Source: Phycisphaerales bacterium (GTDB lineage: Bacteria > Planctomycetota > Phycisphaerae > Phycisphaerales > UBA1924). Taken from it: a stretch of 53,620 bases of DNA. The notes under the pieces were generated by a model. It saw only the letters and a program-made list of their open reading frames with translations. It was not told the DNA's origin and ran no database searches. The stretch spans positions 1-53,620 of the forward strand of contig JAJDDI010000086.1 in NCBI GenBank assembly GCA_029260375.1. The letters run 5' to 3'. The translations under genes were made by a program, and so were the position numbers. This document shows positions 1 to 9,767 of the stretch, piece after piece; within the stretch, counting starts at the first letter, position 1; the number at the start of each line of letters is the position of its first letter.

Positions 1-1
1 G

Positions 2-565
2 CCCTACACCAAGGAGCAGGCGGAGGCCGACGGGCTCAAGTTCACCGACAACATCGCCTTCGAGAACAAGGTGGTCGGCGGCTCGATCCCAAAGGAGTTC
101 ATCCCGTCGGTCGAGGCCGGTGTCCGCAACACCGCCAAGAGCGGCGTCAGCGCGGGCTACCCGCTGATCAACGTCAAGGTCTCGCTCGTGGACGGCAAGA
201 GCCACGACGTGGACTCGAGCCAGGTGGCGTTCGAGCAGGCCGGTCGCCTGGCGCTGCGTGAGGGCGTGAACAGGGCGGGCAGTGTGCTGCTTGAGCCGAT
301 CATGAAGGTCGTGATCACCACGCCCGAGGACTATCTGGGCAACGTGACGGGCGACCTGTCGAGCCGTCGCGGCATGATCATGGACACCGAGGACCGGGGC
401 ATGATCAAGCTCATCACGGCCGAGGTGCCCCTGAGCGAGATGTTCGGGTACACCACCATCCTGCGTGGCCTCTCGCAGGGACGCGCGTCGAACGTCATGG
501 AGTTCGAGGCGTACCGCCCGATGCCCGCCAACCTGCAGAAGGAGGTCATCGAGGCCGGCGCCTGA
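2..565 (+). CDS. fusA: Elongation factor G, C-terminal part (5'-truncated by window edge)
   Basis: EF-G is the GTPase that moves tRNA and mRNA through the ribosome. Only the last 187 residues are present, reading in frame from base 2. They cover the end of domain IV (the GGSIPKEFIPSVEAG segment that enters the decoding centre) and domain V, with the typical EPIMKV, GDLSSRRG and APLSEMFGY-like (here VPLSEMFGYTT) motifs. The stop is TGA at 563-565 and a strong hairpin terminator follows. The G domain lies outside the window, so GTPase motifs cannot be checked. The C-terminus has normal family length. The SSRRG spelling is the bacterial EF-G form, as opposed to archaeal EF-2. A second paralogue elsewhere in the genome cannot be excluded. 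Confidence 0.95.
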   Translation, partial: PYTKEQAEADGLKFTDNIAFENKVVGGSIPKEFIPSVEAGVRNTAKSGVSAGYPLINVKVSLVDGKSHDVDSSQVAFEQAGRLALREGVNRAGSVLLEPIMKVVITTPEDYLGNVTGDLSSRRGMIMDTEDRGMIKLITAEVPLSEMFGYTTILRGLSQGRASNVMEFEAYRPMPANLQKEVIEAGA

Positions 566-602
566 GTCGCCCGCCCGAGACCCCCGAGACGCTGATCACC
601 AC

Positions 603-642
603 CGCCCGCGCCCGGCCTCCCCCGGGCGCGGGCGTTTCGTTT
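603..642 (+). terminator. Rho-independent terminator of fusA
   Basis: A perfect 13-bp GC stem (603-615 paired with 622-634) closes a 6-base loop. It is followed by TTTCGTTT. It lies 38 bases after the EF-G stop codon. Confidence 0.85.
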
Positions 643-830
643 GATGGGCGCAGGAGATGCGCTGCTGGCGTCCGATACCTCGCCCAAGGGGCCCGGGACC
701 CGGGGTGTCGCCGGGACGCTGGACGGGGGCGAAAGTCGGCTTCGCGGCGGGCCGACGAGGGTGGAGCGGGAACCGCTGAGCGGGTATGCGCGGCGCTACG
801 ATCCCGCCCACTGGACCTCGGAGACGATCG

Positions 831-1451
831 ATGCCCGGCAAGTACCAGACCGTCCTGCTCTTCGGCGCCCCGGGCGCCGGCAAGGGAACCCAGGGCAAGA
901 TCCTCGGGCAGATCCCGGGCTTCTATCACCTGTCCATCGGCGACGTTTTCCGCAACCTGGACATCCACTCGGACCTGGGCCGCGTCTTCTACGAGTATTC
1001 GTCCAAGGGCGAGCTGGTGCCCGACGACGTGACGGTCAAGATGTGGGCCGAGAACCTGCACGCCCAGACCGTGCTGAGCATCTACAAGCCGCACGACGAC
1101 CTGCTGGTGCTCGACGGCATCCCTAGGACGGTACGTCAGGCGGAGCTCATTCGAGAGCACGTTTCGGTGCTCTCGATCGTGCACCTGGTCTGCCGGGACA
1201 AGGACGCGATGGTCAAGCGTCTGCGCCGGCGCGCCCTGAAAGAGAACCGGGCCGACGACGCGCGGGAGGAGGTCATCCTCAACCGCTGGAAGGTCTACGA
1301 AGAGGAGACGGCGCCGGTGCTCGAGCAGTACCCGCCGGAGATCATCCAGGAAGTAGACGCGATGGGATCGCCCGCGAGCGTGCTCCAGCACGTGCTGGAG
1401 ATGGTCGTGCCGGTCCAGGAGACCCACTTCTCCAACGTGCTGGGCGCCTGA
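831..1451 (+). CDS. adk: Adenylate kinase (nucleoside monophosphate kinase)
   Basis: It transfers phosphate between ATP and AMP in the cytoplasm. The protein has 206 residues with the P-loop GAPGAGKGTQ at about residues 12-21. The NMP-binding region begins HLSIGDVFR, and the DGIPRT motif is the family's DGFPRT with Ile for Phe. Arg-rich segments (KRLRRRALKENRADD) replace a full LID, so it is a short-LID form without zinc cysteines. I chose ATG 831 because the P-loop then falls at the usual distance. An upstream in-frame ATG at 786 would add 15 residues unlike the family. It stands alone between the fusA terminator and a prepilin gene. The exact NMP specificity (AMP against UMP/CMP) cannot be settled from sequence by eye. 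Confidence 0.88.
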   Translation: MPGKYQTVLLFGAPGAGKGTQGKILGQIPGFYHLSIGDVFRNLDIHSDLGRVFYEYSSKGELVPDDVTVKMWAENLHAQTVLSIYKPHDDLLVLDGIPRTVRQAELIREHVSVLSIVHLVCRDKDAMVKRLRRRALKENRADDAREEVILNRWKVYEEETAPVLEQYPPEIIQEVDAMGSPASVLQHVLEMVVPVQETHFSNVLGA

Positions 1452-1487
1452 GGCCCCCTGGCGGGCGCCACCGGCGGCCCCGCAGGC

Positions 1488-1495
1488 GGTAGACT
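1488..1495 (+). promoter_or_regulatory. Possible -10 element GGTAGACT
   Basis: A TAGACT hexamer preceded by GG lies 6 bases before the ATG at 1502, so initiation from it would give an essentially leaderless transcript. No -35 box is recognisable. It is one of several GGTAnAnT-like elements in front of genes in this window. Confidence 0.3.
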
Positions 1496-1501
1496 CCGCC
1501 C

Positions 1502-2365
1502 ATGCGACAGAAACCCGCCTTCACACTGATCGAACTGCTCGTGGTGATCGCGATCATCGCGCTGCTGATCGGGATCCTGCTGCCCGCGCTGGGCAGCGCC
1601 AGAGAGTCGGCCAGGGTCACGACCTGCGGCGCCCGGCTGCAGCAGCTCGGTGTCGGGCTCAACCTCTACCTCAACGACTACGACCGGACGCTGCCGCAGG
1701 TCAGCGCGATCGGATTCGACGGGAACCCGACCATCGTCGGCGCGCTGTTCGGCGGGAAGAAGGGCCTGCTCCCGTTCCTGGGGATCAACGAGTACGGCGC
1801 CGAGCGCCGCCCGCTGAACTCGTACGTCTTCGAGGGCGTCCCGCTGCCAGACGTGACCACCGCCCCGCCGCCCAACGAGGGCGGGCCCGTGTTCGAGATG
1901 GAGGCGTTCCGCTCGCCGATGGACCGGGGCGCCGGCAACACCGGGCTGCCCGCGTTCCTTGGCCCGGCCCAGACCGACTCGATGTACGACCTGATCGGCT
2001 CGAGCTACACGCTCAACGACCACGCGCCCGACCGCGACCCCAACGGGGACGCCTACCCGACGCTGATCCCCGAGGGGTCCGCGTCGCGTCCGGGCGGGAA
2101 GATGCCGTTCGTGGTCACGCCGACCAAGACTTGGGTCATCGGCACACACCCGATCTACAACTACGACTCGCTGTCGGACTCGGAGATGCGCTGGTTCAAG
2201 GGCGACGACATCAGGACGAACCTGCTATTCCTGGACTCGCACGTCGAGATGTCGCTGCGGGTGCCTCCCCCGCTCGACGGGGAAGACCCGCCCGCGACGA
2301 CGGACGACTACACATGTCTGCCGAGCCCGAGATGGCTTGAGCAGTACGGGGTCGTTGGGCCCTAA
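1502..2365 (+). CDS. Prepilin-like protein (type II pseudopilin N-terminus)
   Basis: A 287-residue protein starting with a short basic leader and a prepilin peptidase site, [19 protein letters not shown], with Ala instead of Gly before the cleavage point. The hydrophobic helix (about residues 7-28) continues into [19 protein letters not shown], as in the large planctomycete family of prepilin-like proteins with a C-terminal H-X9-DG region. [17 protein letters not shown] segment near the C-terminus corresponds to that region. The role is unknown. Members are thought to be processed and displayed by a type II/IV-like machine, and an operon for one starts at 17.3 kb. The gene ends one base before the convergent transglutaminase-fold gene. 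No Shine-Dalgarno sequence is visible; see the adjacent -10-like element. Confidence 0.85.
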   Translation: MRQKPAFTLIELLVVIAIIALLIGILLPALGSARESARVTTCGARLQQLGVGLNLYLNDYDRTLPQVSAIGFDGNPTIVGALFGGKKGLLPFLGINEYGAERRPLNSYVFEGVPLPDVTTAPPPNEGGPVFEMEAFRSPMDRGAGNTGLPAFLGPAQTDSMYDLIGSSYTLNDHAPDRDPNGDAYPTLIPEGSASRPGGKMPFVVTPTKTWVIGTHPIYNYDSLSDSEMRWFKGDDIRTNLLFLDSHVEMSLRVPPPLDGEDPPATTDDYTCLPSPRWLEQYGVVGP

Positions 2366-2366
2366 A

Positions 2367-3647
2367 TCATGGCGTCGGTGTGACGGACGTGGGCGCCCCG
2401 CGCTGGACGGTGCGGGTGACGTCGAGGTCGATCATCTGCGCCGCGAACGGGGCGTTGCGGGGCGTCTGGCGCCAGCCGTAGAACGCGGGCGAGTTGTACG
2501 AGCGGACGTCGATGGGCGGGATGAAGTGGAACGCGAACGGTGCGATCTCGTGCAGCTCGTCGTGGATGCCGAAGTACTCCCACGGGCGGTCCAGGGCGCG
2601 CATGCGGCTGCTGCTCGAGCGGAGCTGGGCGATATCCACCGGGACCCAGGTCACGATCTGGTTGGCCTCGTCGTACAGGCAGAACTCGACCCACGAGCGG
2701 ACCTCGCGGCTGCGCCGCTCGGGGTCGTCGTCGATGCCGATGACCGTCCTGGCCGGCAGTCCGGCGGCGCGGTAGACCGCCGCGAGCAGGCAGGTCATGT
2801 CGTGCGAGCTGCCCCGCCGGAAGATCGACGTGTTCTCGGCGCCCTGGAGCTCCACGCCCTCAACGGCGAACCCGCCGGCGAGGGAGTACGCGCGGTTGAC
2901 GCCGTCCCCCTGAAGCTGGACGAGTTCTTGCACCTGACCGGCGAGCCACTTGGCCAGCAGCACGGGCGAGATCGACTTCGGGTCCTTGCCCTGGGTCCAC
3001 TGCGACACAAGCGCCGCGACGCTTGGTCCCGGGGCGCCCTGCGGGTTGACGTACTGCTGCGGGCCAAAGGTCGATTGAGCCTCGTCGGGCCACGGGCCAG
3101 TGGGCCAAGGAACTCGGATGGCTTCGAGCTCGTTGAAAACCGTGTCCCACGAGGTGGTCTGGTGGGTGTGGAGCAGGCGGACGGTCCGCGCGTCGCCGCC
3201 ATCGGTGTCGAATCGGGCGTAGACCGCGTTGGAGTGGTACGGCCCGATGAGCTCGGTCCGCGTGTCCACCGGGGTCTGCTCGACGTAGAGCGTGCTGTCG
3301 ATGGATCCCTCACGCCACAGGCTCGAGGCGCTCGACTGCACGACCGGGAAGACCATCGTCATCGCGTCGAACCGGAACCGGTCGTTGAACGAGTAGTTCG
3401 TCGCGTAGTTCACGCCCGCGTCGGCCTGGAGCGTGATCTGGACCCGGACCGTCCACTCCCTCCGGCGCACCAGCTTCATGTACGGGTTGGGCTTGGTGAT
3501 GTCCGACACGGGCAGGGCCTGTGCCGGTGGTTGGGCGGGCGTCTGGGGCGGGGCGGGGGGGGGCGATGCGGGCTGGGCAAGGGCGGCGCCTGAAGTCGAA
3601 GCGAGAACAAGCACAGCGAGCGATCGACGCAGGTGGGTGGCGGGCAT
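2367..3647 (-). CDS. Secreted transglutaminase-fold protein, probably catalytically dead
   Basis: A 426-residue protein with a signal peptide (MPATHLRRSLAVLVLASTSGAALA|Q, about 1-24) and a Pro/Ala-rich linker. A beta-rich middle leads into a transglutaminase core at about 278-340. The core is recognisable from AAVYRAAGLPARTVIG and SWVEF...WVPVD. When the core is aligned on the RAAGLPAR motif, the position of the catalytic Cys holds Ser281. The position of the catalytic His (normally HAWVE) holds Arg317. Only the Asp (about 338) is kept. It is therefore probably a binding or scaffold protein and not a protease or transglutaminase. Start ATG 3647 has GGAG six bases upstream. It is divergent from fumC. 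Confidence 0.8.
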   Translation of the reverse strand: MPATHLRRSLAVLVLASTSGAALAQPASPPPAPPQTPAQPPAQALPVSDITKPNPYMKLVRRREWTVRVQITLQADAGVNYATNYSFNDRFRFDAMTMVFPVVQSSASSLWREGSIDSTLYVEQTPVDTRTELIGPYHSNAVYARFDTDGGDARTVRLLHTHQTTSWDTVFNELEAIRVPWPTGPWPDEAQSTFGPQQYVNPQGAPGPSVAALVSQWTQGKDPKSISPVLLAKWLAGQVQELVQLQGDGVNRAYSLAGGFAVEGVELQGAENTSIFRRGSSHDMTCLLAAVYRAAGLPARTVIGIDDDPERRSREVRSWVEFCLYDEANQIVTWVPVDIAQLRSSSSRMRALDRPWEYFGIHDELHEIAPFAFHFIPPIDVRSYNSPAFYGWRQTPRNAPFAAQMIDLDVTRTVQRGAPTSVTPTP

Positions 3648-3827
3648 GGTGGGCTCCGGGGCGCCGGCGATTGGTGTCGCGCGCCTGGGCGGTACGCCCG
3701 GGTGGGGCCCGGGTCCTTCCTGGGGGTACGCCGCCCACGCCGGGTGGATCCTGACAGACGCCCCTGGGTCGCCCCCGACCATACCATGCCTTGTCGGGCG
3801 GTGTCACGCCCGCAACGGAGGTTTCAC

Positions 3828-5282
<1,455 letters not shown>

Positions 5283-5631
5283 CTTGCCTCAGAGAATCCA
5301 CGTGTCCGGACTGTTAATTTGGCAAGGATCGTGGGCGCGTGGAACCGGGAGCCCTCGGGTTTCGGTATAGTGGTGGCAGGCGAAAGCCCAAAATCCCGAT
5401 GAAATCGCTCTGAGGATCCTGCAACGGGTCCGCCGCGAGAAATCGCGGTTAGCGGGCAACTCTCGACAGCGGCCCCTAGTGGCTGCTAGAGTAGAAGGGA
5501 TTCTCCGCGGCACACAACGGCTTGTGACGCGGAACCAGCCAACAGATTCGGCGAATGTGCGTCTGGAACCTGTGCGGGCAAATGGAAACTCGTGATTGAC
5601 ATCCGTGGGGCGCTCGAAAGGAATGGCAGCG
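5283..5631 (+). other. Intergenic region and likely structured leader of the astacin pair
   Basis: A 349-base stretch with no convincing coding frame. A GGTATAGT element at 5364-5371 could be the -10 box, giving a leader of about 250 bases. The leader holds a perfect hairpin at 5433-5448 with a 6-bp stem and a GAAA tetraloop. Complementary GCAGG (5376-5380) and CCTGC (5418-5422) could close a larger helix. A second small GAAA-capped hairpin falls around 5379-5389. No known riboswitch consensus was recognised. Confidence 0.4.
5364..5371 (+). promoter_or_regulatory. Possible -10 element GGTATAGT
   Basis: A TATAGT hexamer preceded by GG, 261 bases before the astacin start. No good -35 box is seen 16-18 bases upstream. 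Confidence 0.35.
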
Positions 5632-6915
5632 ATGATGGGAACGAATCGAACACTGGCAATCGCTGGTCTCGCCATTGCCGGGCTCGCGGGCCAGGCCACC
5701 GCCCAGTTCAAGTACACGAGCGATGTGCCTCACCCGCCCATGCGCGCCGGGGTCGGAGCCCCGCAGTTTTATGACCCGGACCTTGGCAAGTGGTGGTCGT
5801 GCACCGCGCATTTCGAGACGAATCAACGCTCAAACATTGACCAGCTCTTTCCGAAGTGGAACATCTCACAACCCAGTGACGATTGTTTCCCCAACGCCAC
5901 CGTCATCGTGCCCTGGCGGGTTGTGACCGACGCGTGGTTTGAGCTGGATGCTGAAGGCAACGCGATCGACCCGGACTACCTTCCCCCAATGGAGGATATG
6001 GACGGGAACGAGGAAGATCTCTGCATGCGTATGGACCTCACAGAGATCCTGCTTGAATCCATGGCCGTGGATGTTGACGAGAACTTCCCGGTCATTGCTG
6101 AGGCGATGGAGGTGCTCGAGCGCCTGTGTGACGTGACGTTCGTGCAGCGTACTCCGACTGGCCCGGTTGCTGAAGCGTGCTACCCGTCCGGGCAGCCGTG
6201 GATTCGGATCCAGCAGTCCACCGATGAGTGCCCGGCTCTTGCGGCCTCCCTTACCGGGAACAAGTCCGCGGTGGGCATGGTCGGCGCGGATGTGCAGATT
6301 CTGACGATGGAGGACTGGTCGGTCTCGGTCTTGATACATGAACTCATGCACGCGTTGGGCTTCCTCCACGAGCAGAACCGATTCGATCGCAACACCTACG
6401 TGACGATTTTCGAGGATAACATCGACCCTTCGGCCCTGAGTCAGTTCCAGATTGCGCCTGATGCGAGTGGCGACTTTGGCGAGTATGACCTCGAATCAAT
6501 CATGCACTACGGACGGTTCGCCTTCAGCTTCAACGGCGCCCCGACGATCGATGTGAATCCGCCTTTCGACGAGATGGGTGAGGACCCCGGGTACGAGACG
6601 ACGATCGGCAGCTTCGCGCGTCCGAGCGTTGGAGACCGGCTCGGGCTGGAGTCTGTGTACGGCCGCTCTCGGTTCAACACGTGCGACATCGCCGACCTCA
6701 ACGATGACAACCGGGTCAACATCACGGATCTGCTGCTCTTCATCGCGGCCTGGTCCGAGGGTGACACGTCGATCGCGGACCTGGATCTCGACGGCGATGT
6801 CGATGACAGTGACCTCTTGCGTTACTTCAGCATCTTCTCCGACGCGGATAACTGCGACCCCATTATTCCTCCGATCTACGACGTCCGGAACACCACAGTT
6901 GGACGACCGATCTGA
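5632..6915 (+). CDS. Secreted astacin-family (M12A) zinc metalloprotease with dockerin-like tail, copy 1
   Basis: A 427-residue exported endopeptidase. A signal peptide covers about residues 1-24 (ending GLAGQATA|Q). The catalytic zinc motif HELMHALGFLHE lies at 236-247 and the Met-turn SIMHYG at about 289-294, both diagnostic of astacins. A C-terminal dockerin-like pair begins near 354: ADLNDDNRVNITDLLLF, then ADLDLDGDVDDSDLLRYF. The D-x-N/D-x-D spacing keeps calcium ligands. I chose ATG 5632 because AAAGGA lies nine bases upstream; ATG 5623 in the same frame is an alternative. The next gene is a second astacin of the same architecture, 74 bases downstream and probably co-transcribed. The long leader upstream is probably regulatory. 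The substrate is unknown. Confidence 0.88.
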   Translation: MMGTNRTLAIAGLAIAGLAGQATAQFKYTSDVPHPPMRAGVGAPQFYDPDLGKWWSCTAHFETNQRSNIDQLFPKWNISQPSDDCFPNATVIVPWRVVTDAWFELDAEGNAIDPDYLPPMEDMDGNEEDLCMRMDLTEILLESMAVDVDENFPVIAEAMEVLERLCDVTFVQRTPTGPVAEACYPSGQPWIRIQQSTDECPALAASLTGNKSAVGMVGADVQILTMEDWSVSVLIHELMHALGFLHEQNRFDRNTYVTIFEDNIDPSALSQFQIAPDASGDFGEYDLESIMHYGRFAFSFNGAPTIDVNPPFDEMGEDPGYETTIGSFARPSVGDRLGLESVYGRSRFNTCDIADLNDDNRVNITDLLLFIAAWSEGDTSIADLDLDGDVDDSDLLRYFSIFSDADNCDPIIPPIYDVRNTTVGRPI

Positions 6916-6952
6916 CCCGCGCGCACGCGGCAGATATACGACAGATACCACC

Positions 6953-6960
6953 GGTACACT
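6953..6960 (+). promoter_or_regulatory. Possible -10 element GGTACACT before second astacin
   Basis: A TACACT hexamer preceded by GG, 29 bases before the ATG at 6990. It could provide separate transcription of the second astacin. No clear -35 box. Confidence 0.3.
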
Positions 6961-6989
6961 TGAACGTGGGCAGTGAAAGGGTTTGGACT

Positions 6990-8294
6990 ATGGCATTGAA
7001 GACCGCCTACTTGATGGCAGGGGTCGCGCTCGTCGGGGGTGGTGCAATATGCGCCGATGGGCGGGAGCCCGCGACCAACGGGCGTGCGAGCACCGCTGTT
7101 GTTCAGGAGATTGACCAGGCGGTGTGGGCCTCGCTCCGGGCGCAGCTGGCCGAGTCTTTCGCGACAAAGCAAGGCCAGGTTCACCTTGAGGACGCGATCC
7201 GAGAGAAGATCGAGTTCCTGAGCCCCACCGCTCAGCGGTGGGTCATCCAGGCGACCAAGGGGACGCTCGGGCAGTTCTCGATGGAACTCGAGGTGGGCGG
7301 GAGTCAGTTTCTGATCACGCCGTCCCATGGGGTCTGCACGGCAACGCTCCCTGAATCCGACAGCCGCGCGTTCGTGACCACGCGAGTGTGGCCGGACGGT
7401 GATGTGTTCTATCGCTTCTCAGACGAAATCGTGGACCTGTTCGAGGACCCGCCGGACGAGCCGGATGTCGATGAAACCAACGCCCTCCAGTCCATCCCGA
7501 ACACCATCGCCGCGATGCTCGTGATCGAAGCGCAGACCTCGATCCGCTTTATCGGGTACGACCCCACCGTGCATGGCGACGGGTTCGTTATGATCGAGTC
7601 CAACGGCCCTATGAACGGCTGCTTCAACGCGGCAACCGTCGGGTTCACGGGCGGCGAGAACTTCTTTAGCGTCTGCAACTGGAGCTCGATCGGAACTATT
7701 GTGCACGAGCTTGGGCACTCGATCGGCCTGTTCCACGAGCACCAGCGCCCCAACCGCGACAACTTCGTCGAGATCAAGGAGCAGAACATCGCTCCCGCCG
7801 AGGGCTTTCCATTCACAGGAGGTGGGGCGAGCCAGTTTGAGAAGCTGCTGTTCACCGGCGCCATGCTGGGGCCGTATGATTATATGTCGGTGATGCACTA
7901 CCCAGCGGACGCGTTCTCAATCCTTGACGAACTGCCCACGATCTGCGTGCTCCCGCCGAACGAGGCGCTGCAGGATGTCATCGGGACCGGGAGCTTCTTC
8001 AGTGATCGTGATATCGCCGCGATCCAGGCGCTCAACGGCAACGATGACATCTGGACCTGGGACCCGACTTCGCTCTGCCCCACCGACGTTGACAACAACC
8101 ATATTGTGGACGTCACCGACATTCTGCTCTTCCTCGGCCTGCTGAACACGCAGAACATCTTTGCTGACCTGAACTCCGACGGGCGGTGGGACTTCTTTGA
8201 CGTGACGACATTCATGTCTCGATGGGTGCCTGGGTACTGTGACCCCACCGACCCGATCAACCCGTTCGGCCGCCCGACCGTGCGTCCGGGCTGA
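6990..8294 (+). CDS. Secreted astacin-family (M12A) zinc metalloprotease with dockerin-like tail, copy 2
   Basis: A 434-residue paralogue of the preceding gene. A signal peptide (about 1-22, MALKTAYLMAGVALVGGGAI) precedes a pro-region. The zinc motif HELGHSIGLFHE lies at 239-250, followed by QRPNRD, and the Met-turn SVMHYP is at about 300-305. The C-terminal dockerin-like pair (DVDNNHIVDVTDILLFL and ADLNSDGRWDFFDVTTFM) starts near 366. ATG 6990 has AAAGG nine bases upstream, the same arrangement as in copy 1. Outside the active site the two proteins differ greatly, so the duplication is old or the genes were brought together. A terminator follows at 8368. Tandem secretion of two astacins suggests extracellular protein digestion. 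Confidence 0.88.
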   Translation: MALKTAYLMAGVALVGGGAICADGREPATNGRASTAVVQEIDQAVWASLRAQLAESFATKQGQVHLEDAIREKIEFLSPTAQRWVIQATKGTLGQFSMELEVGGSQFLITPSHGVCTATLPESDSRAFVTTRVWPDGDVFYRFSDEIVDLFEDPPDEPDVDETNALQSIPNTIAAMLVIEAQTSIRFIGYDPTVHGDGFVMIESNGPMNGCFNAATVGFTGGENFFSVCNWSSIGTIVHELGHSIGLFHEHQRPNRDNFVEIKEQNIAPAEGFPFTGGGASQFEKLLFTGAMLGPYDYMSVMHYPADAFSILDELPTICVLPPNEALQDVIGTGSFFSDRDIAAIQALNGNDDIWTWDPTSLCPTDVDNNHIVDVTDILLFLGLLNTQNIFADLNSDGRWDFFDVTTFMSRWVPGYCDPTDPINPFGRPTVRPG

Positions 8295-8367
8295 TACCCG
8301 CGGGCCGATCGTGTTCTCCGCGTGAGCGGTACACAGCCATGGCCTACGCCAATATTCGACTCCCCCT

Positions 8368-8399
8368 CGGGCAGCTCCTCAGGAGCTGCCCGTTTCTTT
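8368..8399 (+). terminator. Rho-independent terminator after the astacin pair
   Basis: An 11-bp perfect stem (8368-8378 with 8382-8392) closes a 3-base loop and is followed by TTTCTTT. Confidence 0.85.
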
Positions 8400-8424
8400 G
8401 CGCGGGCGTCCGGCGGAGGGCGCA

Positions 8425-8454
8425 CGCAAAGGGACCGGCGCAAACGCCGATCCC
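8425..8454 (-). terminator. Likely terminator of tRNA-Val
   Basis: A 10-bp stem with one mismatch (8431-8440 with 8445-8454) and loop CAAA. On the minus strand it is followed by a short TTT run, about 35 bases beyond the tRNA 3' end. Confidence 0.55.
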
Positions 8455-8489
8455 TGCCGCTTCACGCCGTTTATCGCAAACCAAACCAA

Positions 8490-8563
8490 TGGGCGCAACA
8501 GGACTCGAACCTGTGACCTCTGCCATGTGACGGCAGCGCTCTAGCCAACTGAGCTATGCGCCC
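8490..8563 (-). tRNA. tRNA-Val (anticodon CAC)
   Basis: A full cloverleaf on the minus strand. The acceptor stem GGGCGCA pairs with TGCGCCC, and the D arm reads GCTC..GAGC. The anticodon stem CTGCC/GGCAG carries loop GTCACAT, so the anticodon is CAC. The T arm is ACAGG-TTCGAGT-CCTGT. The discriminator base is A and CCA is not encoded. Confidence 0.95.
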
Positions 8564-8622
8564 GAGGCCCCTATTATCACGCTTGAGTGGGAGGCTGTCC
8601 ACCCGGGACGGTGGAATGGGCG

Positions 8623-9156
8623 TCAGGGCGTGCTCAGCGCCAGCTCGACGCGCCGCCCGCCCGTGTGGCGGATGACCAGCGTCCGGCTCTGCTGGTCCAC
8701 TGCGTCCAGGGTCCAATCCGGGGCGACGCGGGCGCCGACCACGCAGATGCGCGAGTTGATCACCGCGATGGCTCCGCCGCGCCTGGACATGACCGCAGAG
8801 ATCCGGAGATCGGGGACTCCGGGCTCTGGCTGTGCGAGCTGCTCGGCAGACCTCACGGCGGGCATCGGCGGCGTGTCCGAGCTGGTCCCTAGAGCCTCGG
8901 GCTCGGGGAACGGGTTGCCACTGATCCCGGTCTCGAACAGCCGCTTCGCGTACTCCGCGGCGGCTCCCAGAAGACCCGCGGGCTCGTCGTCAGAGACACG
9001 AGCACTCGGGAGCACCGGGATCTCGTACGCCTTGACCGGTGTCGCCGCGATCGACTGCTGGGGCCCCGCGTAGCGGATCAGCACGACCGCGAGGACCGGG
9101 GCTGCGATGGCGCCGTAACGCATGATCTGAGCCTGACGTTTGATGGAGTCGCTCAT
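8623..9156 (-). CDS. GspC/PilP-like component of the type II secretion/type IV pilus operon
   Basis: A 177-residue last gene of the pilus/secretion operon. A transmembrane helix near residues 12-24 (RYGAIAAPVLAVVLIRYAG) is followed by a Pro-rich linker. The C-terminal domain (about 125-177) contains DLRISAVMSRRGGAIAVINSRICVVGARV. This resembles the homology region of GspC/PilP, which connects inner-membrane proteins to the secretin. The call rests on position after PilO and on this topology, so it is tentative. ATG 9156 overlaps the stop of the PilO-like gene by four bases, indicating translational coupling. No secretin gene follows; tRNA-Val lies next. Confidence 0.6.
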   Translation of the reverse strand: MSDSIKRQAQIMRYGAIAAPVLAVVLIRYAGPQQSIAATPVKAYEIPVLPSARVSDDEPAGLLGAAAEYAKRLFETGISGNPFPEPEALGTSSDTPPMPAVRSAEQLAQPEPGVPDLRISAVMSRRGGAIAVINSRICVVGARVAPDWTLDAVDQQSRTLVIRHTGGRRVELALSTP

Positions 9157-9767
9157 GGGGTGGCCCCCTCGGGCGTCTTGAACGCCGCGAGCCCCCCCGA
9201 CGCCTGGAAATGGGTCGTCTTCACCGATGCCCGGATCTGGGTGTTTCCGGCTGAAGCCTGCGCCGGGGTAATCCGCAGCGAATCGATCCGGGCCATGCCC
9301 AACTCGTGCTGGATCGCGCGAACGAATCGGGCGACGCCCTCGTAAGGCCCGACCAGTTCGATGCTGTACCCGATCTCGTTGAAGGTCGGCGCGTCGGGCT
9401 TCTCGCCGGATACGACGCCCCTCGCCCCCCCACGGCTCGGTTCCATTCGCTCGACAACCACGCCGTACCGGTGAGCGATCGTGTCGATCTGCTCGTACAG
9501 GACGGACGCGTCGGCCGAAACCCCCCACAGACGAGAGAGGACGTTGGCCCGGGTGGTCAGAGTCTCAATGGCACTCTCGGGCGCTCGTTCGTTCGCCTCG
9601 ATCTGACTCAGCCCCGAGCTGATCTCGGCCTGGGCGGCCACGAGCGTTGCGCGTTGCTGCATGAGCCTGTCGCGCATCGGGCGGACCACGAAGTACCAGG
9701 CGGCGCTCGCGACCGCCGAGATGACCGCCAGGCGAACGACATAGTTGCGGGCCGTGGAGTTGCTCAT
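9153..9767 (-). CDS. PilO/GspM-like inner-membrane assembly protein
   Basis: A 204-residue protein with one N-terminal transmembrane helix (about 10-27, VVRLAVISAVASAAWYFVV) and a coiled coil at about 30-75. A ferredoxin-like C-terminal domain includes YSIELVGPYEGVARFVRAIQ, typical of PilO. PilO/GspM pairs with PilN/GspL to form the inner-membrane platform that links the ATPase to the outer parts of the machine. ATG 9767 has GGAGG a few bases upstream. It overlaps both neighbours by four bases. The order PilM-N, PilO, PilP-like matches pilMNOP of type IV pili. Confidence 0.8.
   Translation of the reverse strand: MSNSTARNYVVRLAVISAVASAAWYFVVRPMRDRLMQQRATLVAAQAEISSGLSQIEANERAPESAIETLTTRANVLSRLWGVSADASVLYEQIDTIAHRYGVVVERMEPSRGGARGVVSGEKPDAPTFNEIGYSIELVGPYEGVARFVRAIQHELGMARIDSLRITPAQASAGNTQIRASVKTTHFQASGGLAAFKTPEGATP

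Noticed and set aside
3747..3760. Fourteen-base sequence TCCTGACAGACGCC shared with the region near 51197
   Set aside because: Both copies are intergenic, but in 53 kb of GC-rich DNA several 14-base matches are expected by chance. Distances to the genes differ and no -10 box is placed alike.
3633..3827. Extended N-terminus of fumarase
   Set aside because: The extension is Gly/Arg/Pro-rich and unlike the family, and GTG 3828 has GGAGG at good distance.
5283..5631. Known cobalamin or cyclic di-GMP riboswitch
   Set aside because: The GNRA-capped hairpins are suggestive, but the conserved boxes of these classes could not be placed.
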